64,000 bases of DNA from Bacteroidota bacterium (GCA_009773455.1 WSXU01000011.1:1-64000), one strand, 5' to 3'; positions 1-7,738 are shown, counted from the stretch's first letter. Notes: generated by a model from the sequence alone, not told the origin. A program made the numbers and translations.

Positions 1-22
1 CGGAAATGATGTTGGTTAGCGT

Positions 23-41
23 ATGGCGCCTTTGGCGCCAT
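23..41. repeat. Short perfect inverted repeat at window start
   Basis: The arms ATGGCGCC and GGCGCCAT are perfect complements around a TTT loop. It lies in the first 170 bases, where I find no gene I can name; frame 3 is open only to about position 83. It could be the tail structure of a gene outside the window. No function is assigned. Confidence 0.35.
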
Positions 42-170
42 GGTCGTCAGGTAGTTTATCCCAATTACTATCGGGAAGTCTGACCACTCCGACTAAAGAT
101 AAGGTACTGACAGGCACCTTTCTTATTTAATATTCCGGCCATAGTCGGGAATCAGAAAATACAAAATAAA

Positions 171-198
171 AAAACCGGACTTTCGTCCGGTTTTTTTT
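171..198. terminator. Bidirectional intrinsic terminator
   Basis: A 10-bp stem (AAAACCGGAC / GTCCGGTTTT) with a TTTC loop is flanked by A and T runs on both sides. It lies about 30 nt beyond the stop of the minus-strand TPR gene, so it should end the sigma/TPR transcript. It may also end whatever reads in from the left edge. Confidence 0.85.
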
Positions 199-228
199 GT
201 CTTATCAATGACCTTTGTGCGGGTGTGG

Positions 229-990
229 TTACTTGCGGCCCAGTTTTTCTAGAATTTTGTTAGCTTCCTTGTTGTGGTAGTTTTTCTGGTCGGCCGCGAT
301 CTTGCGGAATTGTTCAACGGCATAATCAATCTGCTCGTTCTTTAGGTAGCACAGCCCGAGATACCATTCGGCATGCTCTACATAGAGGTTGTTCTTGTCA
401 TCGATGATGTACCTGAACGCTTTAACGGCGTCGTCGATACGATTGGTCTCGATGTAAGAGATCCCATTGTAGAACCATACTGCGATATTGGAGCTGTCCT
501 TATCAAGTATTTCAGCAAACAGCAGGGAAGCTCCCTGGAAGTCTTTTTGCTGGAACTTAAGAATAGCCTCCACAATGTTCGCATTGCCCGAACGGGTTAG
601 TTCAATAGTACGATCTGTGTCATAGTACATACTGAACAGTTTCTCTGCCGTGTAGGAGCGCTGCTGAGTCAGCAGGATGGCACCTCCGGCAATCATCAGA
701 ACAGCGATAGCTGCAGCTGCAACTAACTGCCACCTGCGTGGCTGCATTCTGACGATCTTAGTTGTTGCCTCTTTCTGCTTTGACTCGTTAAAGACACTGA
801 TTAACTTGCGTCGGAATTCAACAACGTCTTCGTCAAGAAGAATGTTGTCAAGATCCTTGTCAAGCTTCAGTTCACCGGAAAGTTCGGCATTGGTTTGTAA
901 TTCCTTGCCAAACCACCTGAGTTCATCCTCATTCATTTCCCCGGCTATGAATCTCTCGATCAGCTGGGAATACTTGAGTTTTCTAGTCAT
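229..990 (-). CDS. Single-pass membrane TPR protein, putative anti-sigma factor
   Basis: This 253-residue protein probably restrains the ECF sigma factor encoded just before it. From the ATG at 990, residues 1-85 are a charged cytoplasmic segment containing the pattern GEMNEDELRWF, like the short helical N-termini of Bacteroidota anti-sigma proteins. Residues about 88-107 form one hydrophobic helix, and the rest is a periplasmic domain with two to three TPR-like helical pairs. The ATG at 990 overlaps the sigma stop in the 8-base string ATGACTAG, which implies translational coupling; an upstream in-frame start would overlap the sigma gene by over 100 bases. No zinc-binding anti-sigma motif is visible. 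The anti-sigma role is inferred from topology and operon order. A plain TPR scaffold partner of the CHAT protein is the main alternative. Confidence 0.75.
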   Translation of the reverse strand: MTRKLKYSQLIERFIAGEMNEDELRWFGKELQTNAELSGELKLDKDLDNILLDEDVVEFRRKLISVFNESKQKEATTKIVRMQPRRWQLVAAAAIAVLMIAGGAILLTQQRSYTAEKLFSMYYDTDRTIELTRSGNANIVEAILKFQQKDFQGASLLFAEILDKDSSNIAVWFYNGISYIETNRIDDAVKAFRYIIDDKNNLYVEHAEWYLGLCYLKNEQIDYAVEQFRKIAADQKNYHNKEANKILEKLGRK

Positions 991-1564
991 CAGACAGGAA
1001 TTTATGGCACTTGGGGTCATTGATAATTCTCTTTTTAAGTTCCTCTTTGCAGAGGTATTTTCGTGTTTTTGCGTATTTCTCAGTCTTGTAACCCATTTCA
1101 ACCGCTATTTCTCTCAAAGATAGCTTTTTCATAAACAGCAGGAGCACTTTCTGACAATCGTCATGTAAAGTTAAAAAATGCTGCTGATATAACCTGTATT
1201 TTTCAACCTCATCATCGTAGATTTCCTCCATCACTTTATCGGGTAATTCCACAAATGATTCAATATCGCTGAATTCACGGGCAAACTGCTTGCGACGGCT
1301 TAGTTTTTGCAACCATAAATTCCTGCAGACTGAATACAGGTAAGTACGAAAAGAACTGCTTAACTCAAACTGATTGTCCCTTATTTTTTTGAAAATAACA
1401 ATCAGGCTATCCTGAAAAATATCTTCGGCATCTTCTTCATTACCACTATTCTTAACCACCAGGTATTTTATCGTGGGAAATAACTCCTGATAAATATACT
1501 TGATGATAAAATCACTCCTCAACCGTAAGCCTTCGATGATTGCCTCATCCGAATAGTGGATCAT
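983..1564 (-). CDS. ECF-type RNA polymerase sigma factor
   Basis: The 193-residue protein has the two-domain layout of extracytoplasmic-function sigma factors. Region 2 lies around residues 30-100, with the helix EDAEDIFQDSLIVIFKKI and the segment FRTYLYSVCRNLWLQK. Region 4 lies around residues 130-175, with LSLREIAVEMGYK as the helix-turn-helix. There is no extra C-terminal domain. It is the first gene of a two-gene minus-strand operon and overlaps the membrane TPR gene by 8 bases. The secreted repeat proteins and TPR-CHAT gene are transcribed away from it, so they are the natural candidate regulon, though this is inferred. Upstream on the minus strand is a weak TACCTTTT -7-like element with no convincing -33 element. 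Confidence 0.92.
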   Translation of the reverse strand: MIHYSDEAIIEGLRLRSDFIIKYIYQELFPTIKYLVVKNSGNEEDAEDIFQDSLIVIFKKIRDNQFELSSSFRTYLYSVCRNLWLQKLSRRKQFAREFSDIESFVELPDKVMEEIYDDEVEKYRLYQQHFLTLHDDCQKVLLLFMKKLSLREIAVEMGYKTEKYAKTRKYLCKEELKKRIINDPKCHKFLSDD

Positions 1565-1717
1565 GATCTGTTTCTTTATCCGATTAAGTCAAAAAGGTAA
1601 TACGTGATTTTTTGATTTTTTTTCAACCCCTGATCAATGTAAAATAATATATCAATCTCAGGTCGGATCATTAAAATTCTTTGCATTTCTTTTGTTTGTT
1701 CACATTAATTTTTTAGA

Positions 1718-1744
1718 TTTGTTGAAAAAAAGTTAATAACTTTG
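1718..1744 (+). promoter_or_regulatory. Bacteroidota-type promoter for the repeat-protein gene
   Basis: A -33-like TTTG (1718-1721) is followed after 15 bases by TAACTTTG (1737-1744), matching the -7 consensus TAnnTTTG. The spacer is shorter than the usual 19 or so. If used, it gives a 5' leader of about 310 nt before the ATG at 2061. It could instead be the site for the neighbouring ECF sigma factor; the sequence alone does not tell. Confidence 0.45.
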
Positions 1745-1812
1745 GCAGTAAATTTTTAAATCACTGAGTTCTTTACAACAGAAAAAGGCAAACCACAAAG
1801 TAAAAAAGCGTT

Positions 1813-1838
1813 GAAAGTACCGGTTTTACTGGCCTTTC
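1813..1838 (+). promoter_or_regulatory. Hairpin in the long 5' leader
   Basis: An imperfect stem pairs GAAAG with CTTTC and CCGG with CTGG around a TTTTA loop. It is followed by CGATTTTG, a weak T-rich tail. It could act as an attenuator or an RNA-stabilising element in the leader of the repeat-protein gene. Seen by eye only. Confidence 0.3.
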
Positions 1839-2060
1839 GATTTTGATTCAACTTTATGAAAGAAATTTTCCGGCTTTTAGTCATGCAATTTTTTTTACAT
1901 TCTCCCGATTTACTGCTATAACCATGCGTGACTTCATCAGCCCGAATCCTTACTTTTCAACATAATTAATGTCAACAACTTCAAAAAGTAACTAATCCCT
2001 AAGAAATAACCATAAAACCACAAAACCAAACTATGATTATTTACCAAAACCCCGTGAAAA

Positions 2061-2654
2061 ATGAAAAACAAAACAGTGCATTGGATGGTCTCCATAGCAG
2101 CAGGCGTGTTGCTATGTGGCCAGGTGCTAGCTCAGGCCGACATTGGCGGACCGGGCCAGTACCACTTCTATGTGAACAAACCGATCCCTTCATTTGACCT
2201 GAAGTTGAATGACAACTTCGGGACCAATATTCTGAAAGCTACTACAGCAATTCCATCAGAATTTACATTAAGTGAGAAAACCAACCCTCCTACAATGGGA
2301 GGTTCAAGTGCCGGCGATGTTAATGGTACATTTGTTCCATCAACACGCTATATTGATTTACAACTACTAACTACCAATCCTCCTACAATGGGTGGCTCAA
2401 GTGCCGGCGATGTTAATGGTACCTTCGTACCGTCGACCCGCCATAATGTGTCACAGCTATTTGCTACCAACCCTCCAACGATGGGTGGTTCAAGTGCCGG
2501 CGATGTTAATGGTACTTTTGTACCGTCAACCCGTCATAATGTGTCACAGCTACTTGCTACCAATCCACCAACAATGGGTGGCTCCAGTGCTGGCGATGTT
2601 AATGGTACATTTGTTCCGTCAACCCGCTTTCATGAAGTCACAGCAACTACGTAA
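2061..2654 (+). CDS. Secreted four-repeat peptide protein of the CHAT locus
   Basis: This 197-residue protein has a signal peptide (residues 1-24, ending VLA before Q25). A short domain at about residues 26-73 resembles the N-terminus of the next gene product; both share NKPIPS and a following beta-rich pattern. Four exact copies of a 23-residue peptide follow, starting TNPPTMGG and ending TFVPSTR, at residues 74-96, 105-127, 136-158 and 167-189. Eight-residue linkers such as HNVSQLFA separate them, so the period is exactly 31 residues. The protein ends eight residues after the last copy and has no T9SS sorting domain, so it should stay in the periplasm unless exported otherwise. I recognise no named family. 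It looks like a truncated, repeat-expanded paralogue of the next gene. Function is unknown; substrate or ligand of the CHAT protein is my inference. Confidence 0.8.
   Translation: MKNKTVHWMVSIAAGVLLCGQVLAQADIGGPGQYHFYVNKPIPSFDLKLNDNFGTNILKATTAIPSEFTLSEKTNPPTMGGSSAGDVNGTFVPSTRYIDLQLLTTNPPTMGGSSAGDVNGTFVPSTRHNVSQLFATNPPTMGGSSAGDVNGTFVPSTRHNVSQLLATNPPTMGGSSAGDVNGTFVPSTRFHEVTATT
2280..2627 (+). repeat. Four in-frame 69-bp repeats on a 93-bp period
   Basis: The units are 2280-2348, 2373-2441, 2466-2534 and 2559-2627, each encoding the same 23 residues. The DNA copies differ at several codon third positions (for example GGA GGT, GGT GGC and GGT GGT for the Gly pair) with no amino-acid change. These are therefore selected coding repeats, not a recent slippage product. 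Confidence 0.95.
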
Positions 2655-2996
2655 CGAGGTTAATGCAGTTAAGTGTTTTTATGGTAAAAAACAGGGGGCT
2701 AATTAGCCCCCTGTTTTTTTTTGGAATAATCTGCAAGAAATGGTATTACCTTTTTCATATTTTAAGATAAAGGGGAGTAGAGATCTGGTTTGTCAAAACC
2801 GAAAGAAGGATAAATCAGGTTTTTACAAAGTAATGAAGCTGCCGGCGAACTATCAGGTGAAAAACATGAAATCTTACGGTACAGAGCACAAAAATCTCTG
2901 CCGGCTTTTAAGGAAGACTTCACCTGAAGCCACATGAAGTGACCCTGGAGAAATACTACAACAAACAGTTTGTGAACAAACTTAAGCCACGTGAAA
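2655..2996. other. Intergenic region between the two repeat-bearing genes
   Basis: About 340 bases hold a terminator (2689-2722), then a weak TACCTTTT promoter-like site at 2747-2754 with TTTG 23 bases before it. A small inverted repeat follows (ACTTCA at 2917-2922 with TGAAGT at 2935-2940), close to the next start. A 65-codon open frame here has no family resemblance or ribosome-binding site, so I do not call a gene. Confidence 0.5.
2689..2722 (+). terminator. Intrinsic terminator after the repeat-protein gene
   Basis: The stem ACAGGGGGCT / AGCCCCCTGT encloses AATT and is followed by nine T residues, 35 nt after the stop at 2654. The paralogous next gene ends with a hairpin starting with the same ACAGGGGGCT string, which supports duplication of the whole gene unit. 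Confidence 0.9.
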
Positions 2997-4217
2997 ATGA
3001 AAAAAAGTTCTACAAAATTACTGACTACCTGTTTGACCCTTCTGCTGCTGACCGGTCAGGTATTTGCCCAATCAGATATCAGTGGACTGGTGTTGTACCA
3101 TCTTAAGGCCAACAAGCCCATTCCATCAGTTCAACTCAACCTGGTTGATCAGGCCGGTGTTGTAATTGCATCAGCAACCACAGATCTTAGTGGAGCCTAT
3201 ACTTTTACCAATGTTCCTTTCGGCAATTACACAATGACTGCCGTGACCAGCATTACCGCCGGTGGAATTACCATGGGCGATGCCTTTCTGATGTTTCTTC
3301 ATCTGTGCAACATTTATCCTTTTTCACCCATACAGGAACTTGCCGCCGATGTTGATGGCGATGGAACTGTTACCTGGGATGATTACTGGACGGTTGTCAT
3401 CGGATGGTTTGTTCAGGGATATCCCTTCCCCACCGGGCCATGGGTTTTCCAGGATGTAACAGTGGTTCACACCGGCGCAAAAACCAATCCGCCGACCATG
3501 GGTGGATCCAGCGCAGGTGATGTAAACGGAACTTTTGTTCCGTCAACACGTGATCTGGCGGCAATCCAGGCAACGTATACCGAAAAAATTGCCGGAAATG
3601 ATTTCAATGTCGAAATATTTGCGAAAGACATTACCGAAGCTTCAGCAATGGGTATGGTAATCAACTACCCTTCATCCAGTGTGGAGATTAAGGATGTTAC
3701 CTGCCAGATGGGCGATATCAATATGTCAGTCGTTAACGGACAAATCCGTATCAGCTGGGTTAATCAGACAACATCGGCAACCTCAGTAGATCCTGACAGC
3801 CCTGTTCTTGTGATACACGCAGGCACCATCAGTTCATATGATGGAAGTGATATAAAATTTGTTATCGATCCTGTCAGTCATTTCAGCAATTTCAAAGGCG
3901 AACAGATTGACACGCGTTATACACTTCCGCTGATCACAAATTCAGCAGCTTGTCTCAGTACGAATTATCCCAACCCGTTCAGCGGCAGCACCAACATCAT
4001 GTATACTCTGCCTTCAGACGCAAAGGTCAATATCAGCCTTTTCAATCAGCAGGGCCAGCTTGTAAAAGTGATCGCTGATACTGAAGCCGAAGCAGGAACG
4101 CACAATTTGGTTTTTGACAGTTACGGACTCGAAGCCGGTGTATATTATTACACCCTGAAGGCTACAGGAAGTTCAAATCTTAGTGAAACCAAACGAATGA
4201 TAATTACCCGTCAATAA
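2997..4217 (+). CDS. T9SS-exported protein with dockerin-like loop and one CHAT-locus peptide repeat
   Basis: This 406-residue surface or secreted protein has a signal peptide (residues 1-24). A carboxypeptidase-regulatory-like beta domain follows (about 26-85, with TTDLSGAYTFTNVPFGNY). A dockerin/EF-hand-like loop comes next (from residue 118, DVDGDGTVTWDDY), then one copy of the 23-residue peptide (163-185). A cohesin-like beta domain spans about 195-315. A C-terminal T9SS sorting domain starts at N323 (NYPNPFSG) and ends MIITRQ. I start at the ATG at 2997; the GTG six bases upstream is in frame but less likely. The context GTGAAAATGAAAAA closely matches that of the previous gene, so the two share an ancestor. 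The module order (dockerin-like, linker, cohesin-like, sorting domain) is common in Bacteroidota secreted proteins. The specific function is unknown. Confidence 0.85.
   Translation: MKKSSTKLLTTCLTLLLLTGQVFAQSDISGLVLYHLKANKPIPSVQLNLVDQAGVVIASATTDLSGAYTFTNVPFGNYTMTAVTSITAGGITMGDAFLMFLHLCNIYPFSPIQELAADVDGDGTVTWDDYWTVVIGWFVQGYPFPTGPWVFQDVTVVHTGAKTNPPTMGGSSAGDVNGTFVPSTRDLAAIQATYTEKIAGNDFNVEIFAKDITEASAMGMVINYPSSSVEIKDVTCQMGDINMSVVNGQIRISWVNQTTSATSVDPDSPVLVIHAGTISSYDGSDIKFVIDPVSHFSNFKGEQIDTRYTLPLITNSAACLSTNYPNPFSGSTNIMYTLPSDAKVNISLFNQQGQLVKVIADTEAEAGTHNLVFDSYGLEAGVYYYTLKATGSSNLSETKRMIITRQ
3483..3551 (+). repeat. Fifth copy of the 23-residue peptide repeat
   Basis: It encodes exactly the same 23 residues as the four copies upstream. 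It differs from the first copy at 16 of 23 codons, all synonymous. It lies in the linker between the dockerin-like loop and the cohesin-like domain. Confidence 0.95.
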
Positions 4218-4236
4218 TCATACTGGTTTTGTGGTA

Positions 4237-4268
4237 AACAGGGGGCTGACGGGTCCCCTGTTTTTTTT
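4237..4268 (+). terminator. Intrinsic terminator before the TPR-CHAT gene
   Basis: ACAGGGG pairs with CCCCTGT around the loop GCTGACGGGT, followed by a run of T, 20 nt after the stop at 4217. It isolates the T9SS gene from the TPR-CHAT gene, so the latter needs its own promoter or depends on readthrough. Confidence 0.85.
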
Positions 4269-4275
4269 GTCCCGT

Positions 4276-4309
4276 TTTGAACAATCTGGATTGTTTATTA
4301 TTACTTTTG
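4276..4309 (+). promoter_or_regulatory. Promoter candidate for the TPR-CHAT gene
   Basis: TTTG (4276-4279) and TACTTTTG (4302-4309, matching TAnnTTTG) are separated by 22 bases. The expected transcript start is about 30 nt before the ATG at 4348. This supports 4348 over the upstream in-frame start at 4231, which would lie inside the terminator. Confidence 0.6.
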
Positions 4310-4347
4310 TGACAAACGACTCTGTTTTTAATATTTCAGGTTCCTCT

Positions 4348-7300
4348 ATGGTCCGACCTCTCAAACGTCGCCTGAATTTTCTGATTAAGATCACCCTTCT
4401 GATGCTGTTCTGTATCGGCATGTTCATTGGTTGCACCGATGATAAGAAACCTTCCGGACGGATCGCTACAGCAACCAGAGGCGGCACCAGTTACCGTGAT
4501 ATATTAAACAAGGCAGACGATTTCATGGAGAAATCGGAATACGACAGTGCCTTTAAATATTATGAGGTGGCAAACACCATGCTTAGGGCTGAGAATAACT
4601 GGAAAGAATACCTGAAAATTCTTTTGAAAGAGGTAGATGCTTTAAGGTTGAAGGGAAATGCAAATGAAGCTTTTGGCAAAATATCAGAAGCCCGGAAACT
4701 GCTGGAAGATAAGTTTAGCAGCGATAAAGGATTCCAGGCTGATATCTTCCACAGGCAAGGCATACTGCTGATGGATAAGGGGAGTTTTGACAGTTCACTT
4801 ACAGCGTTTAATCAAAGTATAAGAATTCGCATCAGCGCTTCGGACGATAAGGATACACTGCTTGCGCCCAGTTATAATGGACTGGGTACCATTTACTTTT
4901 TTAATGGTGAATATGATGAAGCACTGAAGAATTATTCCAAAGCCTATCAACTGGCCCTTGGCAGAAGAATTCCTGAAGATAAAGATCTGGCAAGGTACGT
5001 TCAGAATATCGGAATTATATATGCTCAGCAGGGTGATTATCCCATGGCCGAGGACGCCATGACATCCTCCCTTGGTATCATTGAAAAGATTTCATTGCCC
5101 AATGATCCTGAACTTGCAAACCGCTACCTGAATATGGGGCGATTTCTGACCCTTGAGTATAATGTATCTGAGGCCATAACCTATTTCGAGAAAGCTGAAA
5201 AAATTCTGCTTGAAAAGGTAGGCGCCAACCATCCCGATCTGGGAAGCCTTTACCTCAATATCGGCCAAACATACATTCATCTGGCTGATTACGAAAAAGC
5301 ACTGACGTTTTTCAACAAAGCCCTTGCCATCGCCAGTGAAAATTTTGAACCGGGACATCCGAGTATACTTTCGATAAATATGAACATCGGTTACGTTTAT
5401 GAGAAGAAAGGGGAATATAAAAACGCACTGAAATATTATGAATTGAGTTTGCCTGAAGATAAAAACAATCCATCTGTAATAAAGACCTATTCAAATATGG
5501 CAAGCCTTTACAGTGCCATGAAGCAGCCCGAAAAAGCAGATGAATTCTACAATAAGGCCATCAGTATTGCCGTAAGTCAGTTTGGACCCGACCATCCCGA
5601 AACAGGCTTGCTGTATACGAGGTACGGCTATTTCCTCTCACAGGAAAAGCTGGAAGAAAAAAGCATAGTGTGGATAAGGAAAGCCCTTGAAATCAGCCTG
5701 AAAAATTATGGAAAGAAAAGCAGGGAGGTCTCAAACAATTTAACCCATATTGGAAATTATTACCTGATTAAGAACGACTTCCGCCAGGCCCTGAAGTATT
5801 ATCAGGATGCAATCATAGCCTATGTAAAGGATTTTAATGATATTTCCATTTCGTCAAACCCGGTGGTGAAATCGATCGAACCTGACCGCTACCTTGTGAA
5901 TGCCCTCAACGGGAAGGCAGAAGCCCTGAGTTTGCTCAATTCGGAGTCGGACCTCAAGAACAGCCTGGAAACCTATAAACTTGCTATCAAAGTAGTTGAA
6001 AAGCTTCGTTCAACATACCAGAATGAAGAGAGCAAACTGCTGTTGTCGGAGGAAGAACGCAAAACATTTCTGAGTACGGTGAAAGTGTCGGCCTCACTTT
6101 ACAAAATCACAGGAAAGAAAGAGTATCTTGAAGAAGCATTCCGATACTCCGACAAAGGAAAGTCTGCTGTACTCTTTGCCTCGCTGCAGGACATTGAAGC
6201 GCGTCAGTTTGGAAGGATACCCCAGAAAATTCAGGATGTAGAAAAGAAAATCAAGCTTGATCTTGGTTCATATCAGCGTTACACTTATGAGGAAAGACAA
6301 AAAACCCAACCAAATGAGGTAAAACTCAGGTTCTGGGAAACCAAAATATTCGAACTTGAATCAAGATACGACAGCCTTACAAGTGTTCTTGAAAAGGAAT
6401 ATCCCGACTATTACAGCCTCAAATACAAAGAACCGGATGTTTCTGTCGACAAGATCAAAAAACAACTTGATCCGGGCCGGGCAGTTATTGAGTATACAAT
6501 GACAGATACGGACATTTATCTGTTTGTAATTGACCAGAACAAATTTGAACTGATTACGCGAAAAATAGATTCCTCATTTATTAAAAACATTGCTGTGATG
6601 AGGGATGCTACCAGTTCGGGAGACCTGATGAGTGTCCGGATGGAAGATTACCTCAGATATACCAGCGCTGCTTATGCCTTATACCAGGACCTGATTGAGC
6701 CTTGCACCAAAATTGTTCCGGATAAAAAACTGATCATCATTCCTGATTCTGAGATCGGCTATGTCTCCTTTGATATGCTGCTGGATGCTCCTGCCAATCA
6801 ATCGAGGATGGACTTCAGGGATTTGCCCTTTCTGATCAGAAATTATGTGATCAGCTACAGCGCTTCGGCAACCCTCCAGTTTTCCGCATTAAACAAGGGC
6901 GAAAAGAAAGCAACACGCAATCTTCTGGCCATGGCTCCTTCTTACGAAAATCTTACCAATTTAAAGGAAAACGGGTTTATTGATGAGACCGGTAAAACGG
7001 TTTACCTGTTACCAATCCCGGGGGTTGAAGAAGAGATAAAAGGGATAAAAAAAGCGCTTTCCGGATATACTATTTCTGGAGAAGAAGCTACAGAAAAGAA
7101 TTTCAAGGAAATTGCCGGCAAATACAATATCCTTCACCTGGCGATGCATACCCTGGTGAACAACGAAAAACCCATGCTTTCGAAGCTTGTTTTCTACCAG
7201 AACAAAGACACCATTGAAGATGGAATGCTCAATACCTACGAGTTATTCGGCATGAACCTCAATGCCGGCCTTGCCGTGCTTAGTGCCTGTAACACCGGGA

Positions 7301-7695
7301 CCGGAAAGCTTATGAAGGGCGAAGGAATGATGAACCTGGCAAGGGGATTTATTTATGCCGGGGTACCTGGGATAGTGATGACCCTATGGTCGGTTGAGGA
7401 CCAATCCAGTGCTGAAATTGTCCGTAAGTTTTATGAGTACCTTGAGGATGGTATGTCGAAAGATGAAGCCCTGCGACAGTCAAAACTCGACCTGATCAAC
7501 CAGGGCGACCCCTTGCGTTCACATCCTTATTATTGGGCAGCGTATGTTACCATCGGAGATTATAGTCCGATGAAGCTTATCAAACCACTCTGGATCAGTC
7601 TCATGTTCGGCCTCATCGGACTAATTTCAATAACCGGAATCGCATTTCTTCTATTCAGAAAAAGGAAGGCCGGATCAGGCTTAGCCAGGCAGTAA
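4348..7695 (+). CDS. Envelope-anchored TPR-CHAT (caspase-like) protease
   Basis: This 1115-residue protein joins about ten TPR helical pairs (roughly residues 40-560) to a C-terminal CHAT domain (about 720-1075), a clan CD cysteine-protease fold related to caspases and separase. The expected catalytic pair is visible: His934 in LHLAMHTL and Cys981 in VLSACNTGTG. The ATG at 4348 gives a lipoprotein-type signal with lipobox FIGC (Cys29). The C-terminus has a hydrophobic helix (about 1081-1103) followed by RKRK, placing the body in the periplasm. Most TPR-CHAT proteins I know of are cytoplasmic, so this double-anchored form is notable. It follows the two peptide-repeat proteins, which are plausible substrates because clan CD proteases often cut after Arg and each repeat ends in Arg. 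Activity and substrate are inferred; a non-catalytic signalling role is possible. Confidence 0.88.
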   Translation: MVRPLKRRLNFLIKITLLMLFCIGMFIGCTDDKKPSGRIATATRGGTSYRDILNKADDFMEKSEYDSAFKYYEVANTMLRAENNWKEYLKILLKEVDALRLKGNANEAFGKISEARKLLEDKFSSDKGFQADIFHRQGILLMDKGSFDSSLTAFNQSIRIRISASDDKDTLLAPSYNGLGTIYFFNGEYDEALKNYSKAYQLALGRRIPEDKDLARYVQNIGIIYAQQGDYPMAEDAMTSSLGIIEKISLPNDPELANRYLNMGRFLTLEYNVSEAITYFEKAEKILLEKVGANHPDLGSLYLNIGQTYIHLADYEKALTFFNKALAIASENFEPGHPSILSINMNIGYVYEKKGEYKNALKYYELSLPEDKNNPSVIKTYSNMASLYSAMKQPEKADEFYNKAISIAVSQFGPDHPETGLLYTRYGYFLSQEKLEEKSIVWIRKALEISLKNYGKKSREVSNNLTHIGNYYLIKNDFRQALKYYQDAIIAYVKDFNDISISSNPVVKSIEPDRYLVNALNGKAEALSLLNSESDLKNSLETYKLAIKVVEKLRSTYQNEESKLLLSEEERKTFLSTVKVSASLYKITGKKEYLEEAFRYSDKGKSAVLFASLQDIEARQFGRIPQKIQDVEKKIKLDLGSYQRYTYEERQKTQPNEVKLRFWETKIFELESRYDSLTSVLEKEYPDYYSLKYKEPDVSVDKIKKQLDPGRAVIEYTMTDTDIYLFVIDQNKFELITRKIDSSFIKNIAVMRDATSSGDLMSVRMEDYLRYTSAAYALYQDLIEPCTKIVPDKKLIIIPDSEIGYVSFDMLLDAPANQSRMDFRDLPFLIRNYVISYSASATLQFSALNKGEKKATRNLLAMAPSYENLTNLKENGFIDETGKTVYLLPIPGVEEEIKGIKKALSGYTISGEEATEKNFKEIAGKYNILHLAMHTLVNNEKPMLSKLVFYQNKDTIEDGMLNTYELFGMNLNAGLAVLSACNTGTGKLMKGEGMMNLARGFIYAGVPGIVMTLWSVEDQSSAEIVRKFYEYLEDGMSKDEALRQSKLDLINQGDPLRSHPYYWAAYVTIGDYSPMKLIKPLWISLMFGLIGLISITGIAFLLFRKRKAGSGLARQ

Positions 7696-7730
7696 AACCT
7701 CCCTGTTATCATCTGCAGCACGAATATTTG

Positions 7731-7738
7731 TACTTTTG
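7731..7738 (+). promoter_or_regulatory. Promoter -7 element for mutS2
   Basis: TACTTTTG matches TAnnTTTG. It overlaps the most upstream possible start of mutS2 (7728) and so argues for the GTG at 7755. No clear -33 element is seen. Confidence 0.5.

Larger units (their letters stand above)
1565..2060. other. Divergent AT-rich intergenic region of the CHAT locus
   Basis: About 500 bases separate the sigma operon from the repeat-protein gene. The region contains a plus-strand promoter candidate (1718-1744) and a hairpin (1813-1838). The remaining 200 bases before the ATG at 2061 have no convincing gene; a 13-codon ATG frame at 1924-1965 is too short to support. Confidence 0.6.

Noticed and set aside
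677-1123. 148-codon plus-strand open frame over the TPR/sigma genes
   Set aside because: Antisense to the coupled sigma and TPR genes; Ser/Leu-rich low-information translation.
2280-2627. Regular 93-bp period resembling a CRISPR array
   Set aside because: The units are in frame, translate to an identical peptide and have constant 24-bp linkers with similar coding content; no cas genes are present.
2740-2937. 65-codon open frame between the two repeat genes
   Set aside because: No ribosome-binding site, no recognisable family, and it lies directly after a terminator with unremarkable composition.
4231-4347. Upstream extension of the TPR-CHAT gene
   Set aside because: It would start inside the terminator and upstream of the promoter element; the ATG at 4348 gives a clean lipoprotein signal.
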